Below, one piece after another: positions 26,967 to 34,629 of a stretch of DNA of 64,000 bases (the first letter of the stretch is position 1; every line of letters begins with the position of its first letter). The translations under genes and the position numbers were made by a program. The notes beneath the pieces are model-generated. The model had not been told where the DNA came from and did not search any database. It saw only the letters and a program-made list of their open reading frames with translations. This stretch comes from Phaeacidiphilus oryzae TH49 (GTDB lineage Bacteria > Actinomycetota > Actinomycetes > Streptomycetales > Streptomycetaceae): assembly GCF_000744815.1 (NCBI RefSeq), contig NZ_JQMQ01000005.1, forward strand, positions 1,744,055 through 1,808,054, in the 5' to 3' direction.

Positions 26967-28362
26967 TGCGGGGTGCCTCCCAGGGGAGCGGCAGGCCGCG
27001 GACGGTGCGGCGGCTGCGCAGGTAACCGATGGGCCCGTAGAGCAGTCCGCGGCGTTCCAGCCGGGTCAGCCGGGCGGGCCAGAAATCCGGGTCGCCGGCC
27101 GCGTCCTCGGGCGCGGCCTCGGCGGTGGCGGTGCGGGCCAGGGCGTAGCGGACCCCGCCGGGCAGCCTGCGGAGCAGGGCCGGCAGCATCCGGGGTTCGC
27201 GCAGCGCGGCGGCCGTGAGGTAGGCGCCGAGGCCCGCTCCGTAGCCGAAGGCCTGGTTGTCCAGGTCCTCCTGGCGCTCCCGGTGGTGGTGCCAGACCAG
27301 CGCCTCCGGCTGGTACGCCAGGGCGTGCCCGGCGACGATGATCCGGAAGAAGCCGATCAGGTCGTCGCCGCCGCGGGCCGCCGTACCGGTGCCGGTGGCC
27401 GGGTCGAAGCCGCCGATCCCGCGCAGCGCGTCGGCCCGGAAGGCCATGTTGGCCCCCGAGCCCAACCTGCCCGCGGTGAACGGGAAGAGCGGGTCGTCGG
27501 CGGGCGGTTCGGCGAGCGAGTAGCGGCGCGGGACGAAGCCCTTGGCGAAGCCGCCGTGCGCCTCCAGCGAGGCCTGCGCCGGGGTGTCCAGCCGGGCGGG
27601 CAGGATCAGACCGGTGACGCAGGCGATGTCGGGGCCGGCCGCGAAGGCCTCGGCGAGGGCGCTCGCCCAGCGGACGTCGACCACCACGTCGTCGTCGGTG
27701 AAGGCGAGCACCTCTCCGAGGGCCTCCGCGAGCCCGCGGTTGTGGGCGGCGGCGAGTCCGGGCACGGGCTCCCGGACGTACCGGGCCAGCTCGGCGTAGC
27801 GCTCCTTGACCAGCCGCTCGGTGGCGTCGGTCGCGGGGGCGTTGTCGACCACCACGACCTCGTACCGGGGGTGGTCCAGGGCCGCCAGCGAATCCAGGCA
27901 GCGGGCCAGCAGCGCGGGCCGCTCGCGGGTCGCGATCACCACACTGAGCAGGGGCGTCGACGCAGCGTCGACCTTCCTCCGCAGTCTGGCGACCGAACCG
28001 GCGCCGGCGTCGGGACAGGCCGCCCGGGCGGCGGCGAGGAGCGCCCCGGCCGGGTCGTCGGCCGGGAGGACGGTCTGCACCATCCCGACCGGCCGTCCGT
28101 CCGAGCGCACCACCGCCAGCGTCTCGCCGGGGCCCAGCGGCCGGTCGTCGCCCGCCGCGCGGCGGGCGCGGGCGGCCGACTCCTCGGGTCCGCCGCCCAG
28201 TTCGACCTCGGCCACCGCGATCGGCACCTTCCGCGGATCGATCCGCACCTCCGCCGAGGCGGCCCCCGGCAGTGCGGCGCCGCCCGCGGCGATGTCGGCC
28301 TCGGCGGCGCCCGCGGCACCGCCGGCGCCGGGCGCGGACGCCGCGTCGGACGGCGCGGTCAT
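26956..28362 (-). CDS. GT2 family glycosyltransferase with N-terminal extension
   Basis: 468 aa. Residues 1-45 are Ala/Gly-rich. A small domain (about 45-120, with GETLAVVRSDGRPVGMVQ) precedes the GT2 catalytic domain: LLSVVIATRERPALLARCL, VVVVDNAPATDATE, VPGLAAAHNRGLAEALGE, metal site AFTDDDVVVD near 222, and GSGANMAFRADALRGIGGF. The variable C-terminal side has LAYQPEALVWHHHRERQ, a HHH motif common in this GT2 subgroup. The ATG is in an ATGA overlap with the preceding GT2 gene. Likely a cytoplasmic sugar transferase acting before flippase export; donor and acceptor unknown. Confidence 0.88.
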   Translation of the reverse strand: MTAPSDAASAPGAGGAAGAAEADIAAGGAALPGAASAEVRIDPRKVPIAVAEVELGGGPEESAARARRAAGDDRPLGPGETLAVVRSDGRPVGMVQTVLPADDPAGALLAAARAACPDAGAGSVARLRRKVDAASTPLLSVVIATRERPALLARCLDSLAALDHPRYEVVVVDNAPATDATERLVKERYAELARYVREPVPGLAAAHNRGLAEALGEVLAFTDDDVVVDVRWASALAEAFAAGPDIACVTGLILPARLDTPAQASLEAHGGFAKGFVPRRYSLAEPPADDPLFPFTAGRLGSGANMAFRADALRGIGGFDPATGTGTAARGGDDLIGFFRIIVAGHALAYQPEALVWHHHRERQEDLDNQAFGYGAGLGAYLTAAALREPRMLPALLRRLPGGVRYALARTATAEAAPEDAAGDPDFWPARLTRLERRGLLYGPIGYLRSRRTVRGLPLPWEAPRNGN

Positions 28363-29174
28363 CCCGCCGCCTCCGCGGGGACGGTCCGGCCGCGGTGCTC
28401 ACGCAGCAGTGTGCGCAGCACCCGCTGGCCGTCCCGGAAGGTGCGGAGGTTGGACTGGCCGGTGCGGCGCGGGAGTTCCAGCGTCGGCACCTCCGCCACC
28501 CGCAGCCCGCCCAGCAGCGCCCGGACCACCATCTCGGTCTCGATCTCGAATCCGGTGGACTGGAGGTCGAGCCGGTCCAGCGCGTCCCGCCGGAACGCGA
28601 TGAAGCCGTAGCAGAGGTCGGTGAGGGTGCTCTGGTACATCACATTGGTGAGCGCCAGCAGTGCCCTGTTGCCCAGCCGGCGGACGGTGGTGATGTCCAG
28701 TGACCCGCCGCCGCCCATGAAGCGGGACCCCTTGACGAAGTCGTAGCCGTTCTCCAGGAAGTGGACGTAGCGCGGGATCTCGCGGGGCGACATCGAACCG
28801 TCCGCGTCGATCATCACGATGTAGTCGCCCTTGGCCTCCGTGAAGCCGGTGCGCAGAGCGGAGCCCTTGCCCTGGCCGTGCTGGGCGACCACCCGGACGC
28901 CGGGCAGCGAGGCCCGGGCCATCTCCAGGGTGGCGTCGGTGGAGTCGCCGTCGACCAGGATCACCTCGTCGACGCAGTCCGGCATCCGGCTGAGCACCCA
29001 GCCCACGTTGGCCGCCTCGTTGCGGGCCGGGACGATCACGGTGACCGTCCCGGTGCCGACCACGGGACGGGGCTCGCGCTCCGGCAGCGGCGGCTCGGCG
29101 AGGACGGCTGTGGCGACGCCACCGCCCGCGCTTTCGGGCGCACGCAGCAACCGATCGGTTTCGGGTACGTTCAT
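28359..29174 (-). CDS. GT2 glycosyltransferase (dolichyl-phosphate mannose synthase-like)
   Basis: 271 aa from ATG 29174, with AGGTG upstream; an in-frame start 32 codons earlier lacks a good ribosome site. Motifs: VTVIVPARNEAANVGWVL, VILVDGDSTDATLEMA, GKGSALRTGFTEAKGD, metal site VMIDADGSMSPREIP and DLCYGFIAFRRDALDRL. This is the DPM1/polyprenyl-phosphate sugar synthase pattern without C-terminal transmembrane helices. It probably charges a polyprenyl phosphate or starts the chain. It is the first gene of the minus-strand operon ending with the deacetylase at 22608. Confidence 0.9.
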   Translation of the reverse strand: MNVPETDRLLRAPESAGGGVATAVLAEPPLPEREPRPVVGTGTVTVIVPARNEAANVGWVLSRMPDCVDEVILVDGDSTDATLEMARASLPGVRVVAQHGQGKGSALRTGFTEAKGDYIVMIDADGSMSPREIPRYVHFLENGYDFVKGSRFMGGGGSLDITTVRRLGNRALLALTNVMYQSTLTDLCYGFIAFRRDALDRLDLQSTGFEIETEMVVRALLGGLRVAEVPTLELPRRTGQSNLRTFRDGQRVLRTLLREHRGRTVPAEAAG

Positions 29175-29668
29175 GACAGCACCTCTGTTCCCCCCACACG
29201 GCCTGAGCCGTGAACTCCACGGCAATGCTTCAACGCATATGCCGCGCCTCGCATGTATCGCGTGTCGCACCTATTGCATGTACAGGGCCAAGAATTCGCA
29301 GGATCGCTCGTTCGGCCGGACGATCAGCCGACCCACGACCGTCCCGGCGCGCCGACGATCCCCCATGGCGCCGCCGCGGGACGTGCCGAACCGGCCGACG
29401 GCATGCGAGACATCCCCCCGAGCCCCCTGCTCCGCCACGTCAACCCCCCTGCGGCAGCCACGACTTGAACCTCCGCCAGCCCCCCTGAGACCAGCGTACG
29501 GCGGTTCGCATCGGTGGTTTCACCCAGAACGTTACCGTCCACCCGAAGCCGACGAAAGCGATTCTCGCAATCCGGCGACTACACCAGTCAATCCAGGCAC
29601 GTTCACAAAAGAAACATCAAAATCCGTCCTTGTTGCGCAGGTTGGCACAGTTTGCAAAAGCGCCTTCT
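29175..29668. other. Intergenic promoter region of the minus-strand glycan operon
   Basis: About 490 bp, visibly less GC-rich than neighbouring genes, upstream of the GT2 gene starting at 29174. It should hold the promoter for the five-gene operon, but no confident -35/-10 pair was recognised. Short repeats around GCAT and TGCATG occur near 29230-29285. No coding frame here looks real. Confidence 0.45.
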
Positions 29669-29697
29669 GGGGCGCGCGATGCGATATCGCGCGCCCC
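29669..29697 (-). terminator. Strong hairpin terminator of the FAD monooxygenase gene
   Basis: Perfect 12-bp arms GGGGCGCGCGAT/ATCGCGCGCCCC around a 5-nt loop, 15 bp after the FAD gene stop. On the minus strand it is followed by a short T-rich stretch (CTTTTGC), consistent with intrinsic termination. Confidence 0.85.
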
Positions 29698-29711
29698 GAA
29701 CACCGATGCGA

Positions 29712-30989
29712 TCAGCCCGCGATCGACCCCGCGATCCGCCCTGCCGCGAAGCCCGTGCCGGCGACGAACCGCATCAGCGGGCCGAAGGTCGGCGCCGCGG
29801 CGAGACCGGCGAAGTACAGCCCCGGCACACTGGACTGGTAGCCCGGGTCCAGGTCGGGCGAGCCGGTACGGGGCACCAGCCGGACCGAGCGCCGCAACCC
29901 CTCGGCCAGCCACTCGGCGCCCGGCACCGAGACCCGGTAGCCGGTCGCGGCCAGCACGTGGTCGGTCACCAGCACCCCGCCCTCGGAGCCGATCGCCGCC
30001 GAGCGGCTGACCGCCGCGATCGGCGAGTCCAGGGTCAGCACGACCTCCTCGTCCCCGCGCGGCCCGCGCAGCTCGGCCCGGCGGATCCGGCGGCCGGTGC
30101 CGATCGGCAGCACGCCGTCCACCCGCTCCTTCAACCACCAGGCACCGGACGGGCCGAGGATCTGCTTCACCAGCCGCAGCCGTACCGCCACCGGCATCCG
30201 GCGGACCAGCTGGGGGACGTCGCTCACCGTCCGGTGCGACCAGCCGGGGCCGAGCGGGCTGGCCGGCTTCACCGTCCGGTACAGCGCGGACGGGCGGGCG
30301 ACCGGCGGCGGTCCGCCCCACAGCACCCGCGGCCCGCGCGCCAGCACCGTCACCTGTGCGCCGGCCTCGTGCAGCAGTGCCGCGCTCTCCAGCGCCGACT
30401 GCCCGGCGCCGACCACGGCCACCCGGCGGCCGGCGAACGGCGAGAAGTCGGTGTGCTGCGAGGCGTGCGAGACCGGACCCTCCGGATCCGGGCCCTTGGG
30501 CGCGGCGGCTATCAGCTCCGGCGGCACGTAGTCCGCGCCGACCAGGCCGGTGGCCACCACCACCGCCCGCGCCTCGAACTCCTCGCCGCCGGCCAGCGCG
30601 ACCTCGAAGACCCCCTCGCCGCCCGGCGCCCGGGACGCCCTCCGCTGGACGTCGACCACCCGCTCGGCCTCGACCTCGGGCACCAGCCGGCGCTGGAACC
30701 ACTCCCCGTAGGCGATGAAGTGGCCGATCGGGATCGGATGCCGCTCGTCGTACGGAGCGATGTCCTCCGCGCGACAGAAGTCCGCGAAGGACGCCCCCTG
30801 CTCGGGCGCCGACAGGTCGGACGCGTCCGGCGTCGACTTCAGGTACATCCCCGCCGGCATCCGCTGCCGCCAGCTGCTCATCGTGTCGCCGAAGACCCGC
30901 ACCGGCAGGCGGCGGCCCATCAGATGCGCCGCCGTGGACAGCCCGTAGGGCCCCGCGCCGATCACGGCGACAGGCAGAGTTCCAGACAT
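29712..30989 (-). CDS. FAD/NADPH-dependent monooxygenase-like oxidoreductase
   Basis: 425 aa from ATG 30989 with GGGGGAGA upstream. Two dinucleotide-binding folds: FAD site VAVIGAGPYGLSTAAHL at the N terminus and NADPH site VAVVGAGQSALESAALL near residue 195, followed by the ATGY motif VLAATGYRV near 345. Other landmarks are SSWRQRMPAGMYLKS and LYFAGLAAAPTFGPLMRF. This is the layout of flavin N-hydroxylating or Baeyer-Villiger-like monooxygenases and related pyridine nucleotide oxidoreductases. It is single-gene, with its own promoter and terminator, divergent from the ATP-grasp gene. A tailoring oxidation in the block's pathway is inference. Confidence 0.87.
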   Translation of the reverse strand: MSGTLPVAVIGAGPYGLSTAAHLMGRRLPVRVFGDTMSSWRQRMPAGMYLKSTPDASDLSAPEQGASFADFCRAEDIAPYDERHPIPIGHFIAYGEWFQRRLVPEVEAERVVDVQRRASRAPGGEGVFEVALAGGEEFEARAVVVATGLVGADYVPPELIAAAPKGPDPEGPVSHASQHTDFSPFAGRRVAVVGAGQSALESAALLHEAGAQVTVLARGPRVLWGGPPPVARPSALYRTVKPASPLGPGWSHRTVSDVPQLVRRMPVAVRLRLVKQILGPSGAWWLKERVDGVLPIGTGRRIRRAELRGPRGDEEVVLTLDSPIAAVSRSAAIGSEGGVLVTDHVLAATGYRVSVPGAEWLAEGLRRSVRLVPRTGSPDLDPGYQSSVPGLYFAGLAAAPTFGPLMRFVAGTGFAAGRIAGSIAG

Positions 30990-31020
30990 GAATCTCCCCC
31001 TTGGTTCCACCGAACCCCCT

Positions 31021-31039
31021 CGGTTCCCCCCTGGAACCG
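31021..31039. promoter_or_regulatory. Inverted repeat CGGTTCC/GGAACCG in the divergent leader
   Basis: Perfect 7-bp arms (31021-31027 and 31033-31039) with a 5-nt spacer. A further GGTTCC copy starts at 31003, 19 bp from the one at 31022. The group lies in the 5' leader of the FAD gene, just downstream of its predicted promoter. It could be an operator or an RNA hairpin. Confidence 0.4.
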
Positions 31040-31047
31040 ACAGGTCC

Positions 31048-31076
31048 ATGGTGCGGCAGGCGTTCCGTTCTGTCAG
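31048..31076 (-). promoter_or_regulatory. Predicted promoter of the FAD monooxygenase gene
   Basis: On the minus strand, CTGACA (31071-31076), a 17-bp spacer and CACCAT (31048-31053). The -35 is one base from TTGACA; the -10 is weak. The start would fall about 50 bp upstream of the ATG at 30989. Confidence 0.4.
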
Positions 31077-31210
31077 CGGTGCGACCGTGATCGAGTCTCC
31101 TCGCGCCCCGAATGTCACCCTCCGTTCATAGTCCCGCCTCTGTCCCGTGGCCTCCGGGCGCTCTACTCTGCCGCTGGGGGAGACAGCTGTACGGGGGCCG
31201 GGGGGTCGCG

Positions 31211-33532
31211 ATGGCAGACGCGGTGACGCGCAGGTCGCAGCAGAAGGCGCGCGAGGAGAGCGAGGGGCGCGCAACAGCACGCGAGCCACGCGGGGAACCC
31301 GCACCGGGGGACGACGCCGGACCACCCACCGTCCCCGTACAGCGAGCCCCGCAGCCCACGACGCAGCCGGTGCCACCCACCCCGGCGCCGGCGGGGCCGG
31401 GCCTGGCCGCGCCGTCCTCAGAGGCGGCGGGCTCGCCACCTGAGAGCCCGGCTCCAGCGGCCCCGACTCCGACACTCCCGGCCCCAGGGGCCGCAGCGGC
31501 GGAGGGCCCGGCCCTGCTCACCCCGGCCACGCAGGCCCTGGGGCCGGCGACCCCGGACGCGGCCCCGATCGCCGCGCTCGGCGCGGTCGGCGCGGTCGGC
31601 GCGGTCGCGGCCCTGGCCCCGGCCCCGGCCCCGGCCCCGACAACCGTGGACGCGGAGGCCCAGAGCCCGGCGGGCTCAGTCGCACAAGCCACGGGATCGG
31701 CGACCCCCGGCGCCATAGGCGCGGCCCGGCTCGCCTCGGCCGCGCAGGCCCTGGGGTCGGCGACCTGGGACGCCACAGGCACGGCCCCGATCGCCGCTGC
31801 CGCGACCCCGGCCCCGCCCCTGGCAGGCCTGGACGCGGAGGCCCAGGGCCCGGCGGCCGGAGACGTGGCGCCCGCAGGCGCGGCGGTCTTGGTCCCGCTG
31901 GCCCGAGTCCCGGAGGCGCCGGCTCCGGAGGGTTCGGGTATCGCGGGCCCAGGTAGCGCGCTTCCGAGTGCGGCGGCCCCCGGCGGCGCGGGCTTGGTGG
32001 GTCCGGGCGAGGCGGGGGTTTCGGTGGCTGCGCCGGCCGTACCAGCCGTGGCGGAGCCGGCGGCGCGGGCGTCCGCGGTGGCGCCCCGGCGTTCCCGGCG
32101 GCGGGCCGCTCGCGGGCCCGAACTCGACCGGGCCGTACCGGCGTTGATGGTGCGCATCGGCCACTACCCGCTGCACCACGGCACGGTCGGCGCGATCCGC
32201 AGCCTCGGCAGGCTCGGCGTCCCGGTGTACGCGATCACCGAGGACCGGTTCGCGCCGGCGGCGTTCTCCCGGCATCTGCGGGGCCGGATCGACTGGCCGA
32301 CCACCGGCAAGGAGCCGCCCGCCCAGCTGGCCGAGCGGCTGCTCGCCATCGCCGGCCGCCTGCACCGCAGGACCGGTCGCCGCGCCGTCGCGGTGGCCAC
32401 CGACGACGAGGCGGCGGTACTGCTCGCCGAGTACGCCGGGCCGCTCGCCGAGCATCTGCGGCTGACCGCCGTTCCCCCGGCGCTCCCCCGCGCGCTGGCC
32501 GGCAAGCAGTCGCTGCACGAGCTCTGCGTTCGCCACGGTGTTCCCAGCCCGGGATCCCGACTGGTCGGCGGCAGCGGGCAGTTGGCCGAGGCGGCCGAGA
32601 CGCTCGCCTTCCCCCTCGTGGTGAAGAACGACGCCCCGTACGGGCGGCTGTCGGCGCCCGCGGTGTCGGCGACCACCCGGATCGACGACGCCGGGGAGCT
32701 CTTCCGGCTGGCCGCCGAGTGGGAGCAGGGCGAGGTCTTCCCCTCGGTGCTCCTCCAGGAGTACCTCCCCGGGGACGCGGCCGAGGACTGGATCGCCCAC
32801 GTCTACTGCCCCTCACCGTCGGACACGGGGGCCGGCAGTGAGGGCGCGCAGACGGCGCAGGCCGCGCAGACGGCGCAAGCCGCCGCCGAGCCGGTGGTCT
32901 TCACCGGGGTGAAGGTCCGCTCCTGGCCGCCGACAGCCGGTGTCACCGCGCACGCCTACAGCGCCGGCAACGCCGAACTCGCCGCGCTGACCCGGCGGTT
33001 CTGCCAGTCCATCGGCTTCCGCGGGATCGCCGACCTGGACTGGCGGCTGGACCTCCGCGACGGCCGCTACAAGCTCCTGGACTTCAACCCCCGCCTGGGC
33101 GCCCAGTTCCGCCTCTTCGAGACGGTGAACCGGATCGACCTGGTCCGCGCCCAGCACCTCGACCTGACCGGCCGCCCGATCCCGGCCGCCCGCCAGGCCG
33201 AGGGCCGCCGCTTCACCGTCGAGCTCCTCGACCTCCCGGCCCGGCTCGCCGCCCGCGGCGGCCGCGTCTCGGCCCGGGTCCCGGATCCCGGATCCCGGAG
33301 CGCGAGCGCGAGGACGAGGACGAGGACGGAGGCCGTACCGACACCGCCGCCGTCCCCCCTCCCGCTCCCCCTCCCCGTCGACTCGGAACGGCAGCCCGCC
33401 GACGGCCGGCGCGAGCTGGCCTGGGCGTCCGTCGACGACCCGGTGCCCGCATTGGCCGCCGCCGCCCGCTCGGCCGGACCGGCCGTCCACCGGGTGCGCG
33501 CCATCCTGCGCGCCCGCCGGTCGCGGGACTGA
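31211..33532 (+). CDS. ATP-grasp ligase with long disordered N terminus
   Basis: 773 aa from ATG 31211 (GGGGGG upstream). Residues 1-310 are Ala/Pro/Gly low complexity with local repeats such as AVGAVGAV and APAPAPAP, unusual for this family. The ATP-grasp part (about 315-690) has MVRIGHYPLHHGTVGAIR, AVAVATDDEAAVLLAEYAG, KQSLHELCVRHGVPSPGS, LVVKNDAPYGRLSAP (nucleotide-binding Lys), VLLQEYLPGDAAEDW and the metal-binding motif KLLDFNPRLGAQFRLFE. The C-terminal region is again low complexity. It catalyses ATP-dependent carboxylate-amine or carboxylate-thiol ligation via an acyl phosphate; substrates are unknown. It is divergent from the FAD gene and ends the glycan-like block just before the cobalamin riboswitch. 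Confidence 0.85.
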   Translation: MADAVTRRSQQKAREESEGRATAREPRGEPAPGDDAGPPTVPVQRAPQPTTQPVPPTPAPAGPGLAAPSSEAAGSPPESPAPAAPTPTLPAPGAAAAEGPALLTPATQALGPATPDAAPIAALGAVGAVGAVAALAPAPAPAPTTVDAEAQSPAGSVAQATGSATPGAIGAARLASAAQALGSATWDATGTAPIAAAATPAPPLAGLDAEAQGPAAGDVAPAGAAVLVPLARVPEAPAPEGSGIAGPGSALPSAAAPGGAGLVGPGEAGVSVAAPAVPAVAEPAARASAVAPRRSRRRAARGPELDRAVPALMVRIGHYPLHHGTVGAIRSLGRLGVPVYAITEDRFAPAAFSRHLRGRIDWPTTGKEPPAQLAERLLAIAGRLHRRTGRRAVAVATDDEAAVLLAEYAGPLAEHLRLTAVPPALPRALAGKQSLHELCVRHGVPSPGSRLVGGSGQLAEAAETLAFPLVVKNDAPYGRLSAPAVSATTRIDDAGELFRLAAEWEQGEVFPSVLLQEYLPGDAAEDWIAHVYCPSPSDTGAGSEGAQTAQAAQTAQAAAEPVVFTGVKVRSWPPTAGVTAHAYSAGNAELAALTRRFCQSIGFRGIADLDWRLDLRDGRYKLLDFNPRLGAQFRLFETVNRIDLVRAQHLDLTGRPIPAARQAEGRRFTVELLDLPARLAARGGRVSARVPDPGSRSASARTRTRTEAVPTPPPSPLPLPLPVDSERQPADGRRELAWASVDDPVPALAAAARSAGPAVHRVRAILRARRSRD

Positions 33533-33561
33533 CCGCGCCGGTCGGCGCCGGCCACCCCCGG

Positions 33562-33591
33562 TTGACTCCGCGCTCGTTCGCGTGATGGGAT
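33562..33591 (+). promoter_or_regulatory. Predicted promoter of the riboswitch-cobI transcript
   Basis: TTGACT (33562-33567), 18-bp spacer and TGGGAT (33586-33591). Initiation would be near 33598, which is where the recognisable riboswitch leader begins. Confidence 0.45.
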
Positions 33592-33597
33592 TCCGGG

Positions 33598-33795
33598 GCC
33601 ACAAAACCACACACGGCGGCAATGACGAGGAAGTCCGGTGCAAATCCGGCGCGGTCCCGCCACTGTCACCGGGGAGCGCACCCCACCCACGCGCCACGGC
33701 TGCCTCGCGCAGCTGGAAGGCCGGGGGCGCGCGTCGATCCGGAAGCCAGGAGACTCCGGCCGCCGTCACTTCGACCCGGGGCGAGGACCCCGAGT
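33598..33795 (+). ncRNA. Cobalamin riboswitch
   Basis: About 200-nt leader aptamer that binds adenosylcobalamin and turns down the downstream genes. The conserved core GGAAGTCCGGTGCAAATCC (from 33629) continues into GGCGCGGTCCCGCCACTGT (to 33666). The second conserved element GGAAGCCAGGAGACTC is at 33741-33756. Both are near-consensus. The 5' limit is set by the predicted start site and the 3' limit is approximate. It lies about 75 bp upstream of cobI, so control may be by sequestering the translation start of cobI or of the small coupled frame before it. Confidence 0.93.
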
Positions 33796-33808
33796 GAGGA
33801 TCACCGCC

Positions 33809-33874
33809 ATGCCGCGCTGCCCCCTGTCCGCAGCACCCCCCTTCCCCGACTCGGACGAGCGGGCGCGCGGATGA
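33809..33874 (+). CDS. Possible 21-aa leader peptide coupled to cobI
   Basis: A short frame, MPRCPLSAAPPFPDSDERARG, starts 8 bp after a GAGGA purine run. It ends with TGA overlapping the cobI ATG (GGATGACG). It sits directly between the riboswitch and cobI. Its translation would bring ribosomes to cobI, so a riboswitch acting here would control cobI by coupling. It resembles no known protein and may be fortuitous. Confidence 0.3.
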   Translation: MPRCPLSAAPPFPDSDERARG

Positions 33875-34629
33875 CGCCGCGTCTGATCGGCCTGGGCATG
33901 GGGCCCGGCGATCCCGATCTGGTCACCGTCAAGGCAGTCCGGGTGCTGCGCACCGCCCACGCCGTCGTGGTCCCGGTACTGGACACCGGCGAGCGCGGCC
34001 GCGCCGAGGCCACCGTGCTGCACCACGCACCGGACGCCGAGGTGGTGCGCACCGTCTTCGCGCTCAACGAGCGGACCGACCGGGCCCGCCGCGAGGCCGC
34101 CTGGGACGCCGCCGCCGCCCGGGTCGTCGCCCTCCTCACCGGCGACGGAGCCGGGGACGGCGCCGAGCGCGGGGACCGGACGGTGGCCTTCGCCACCATC
34201 GGCGACCCCAACGTCTATTCGACCTTCACCTACCTCGCCCAGACCGTCCGCGGACTGCTTCCCGAGGTGGCGGTGGAGACCGTGCCGGGGATCACCGCGA
34301 TGCAGGACCTGGCCGCCCGCAGCGGCACGGTCCTCGCCGAGGGCACCGAGCCGGTGACCCTGGTCCCGGCCACCGCCGACGGCTCGGTGCTGCGCGAGGC
34401 GCTCGCCGGCACCGGAACCGTGGTCGCCTACAAGTTCGGCCGGATCGCCCCGCAGGTGCGGGCGGCGCTGGAGAAGTCCGGCCGGGACGGGACCGCCGTC
34501 CACGGCTCGGCGCTCGGTCTCCCGGACGAGCGGGTCTCCGCCCCCGGGGAGCCGCTGCCCGACGTCCTGCCGTATCTCTCCACCCTGATCGCCCCCGCAC
34601 CGCGCACCGCCCGTGGAGGAAAGCTGTGA
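33871..34629 (+). CDS. cobI: Precorrin-2 C20-methyltransferase CobI/CbiL
   Basis: SAM-dependent methylation of C-20 of (cobalt-)precorrin-2. It is 252 aa, a tetrapyrrole methylase with RLIGLGMGPGDPDLVTVKA at the N terminus, TIGDPNVYSTFTYLAQTV, TVPGITAMQDLAARSG and YKFGRIAPQVRAALE, all typical of CobI. It is the first gene of the riboswitch-controlled operon. The ATG 33871 overlaps the end of a possible leader peptide, and the 3' end overlaps cobM as GTGA. Confidence 0.95.
   Translation: MTPRLIGLGMGPGDPDLVTVKAVRVLRTAHAVVVPVLDTGERGRAEATVLHHAPDAEVVRTVFALNERTDRARREAAWDAAAARVVALLTGDGAGDGAERGDRTVAFATIGDPNVYSTFTYLAQTVRGLLPEVAVETVPGITAMQDLAARSGTVLAEGTEPVTLVPATADGSVLREALAGTGTVVAYKFGRIAPQVRAALEKSGRDGTAVHGSALGLPDERVSAPGEPLPDVLPYLSTLIAPAPRTARGGKL

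Noticed and set aside
16753-33532. Tellurite-resistance (Ter) system
   Set aside because: PRTase, HAD and ATP-grasp recall the associated biosynthetic module, but no TerD, TerB or TerC homologue is present, so only the resemblance is reported.
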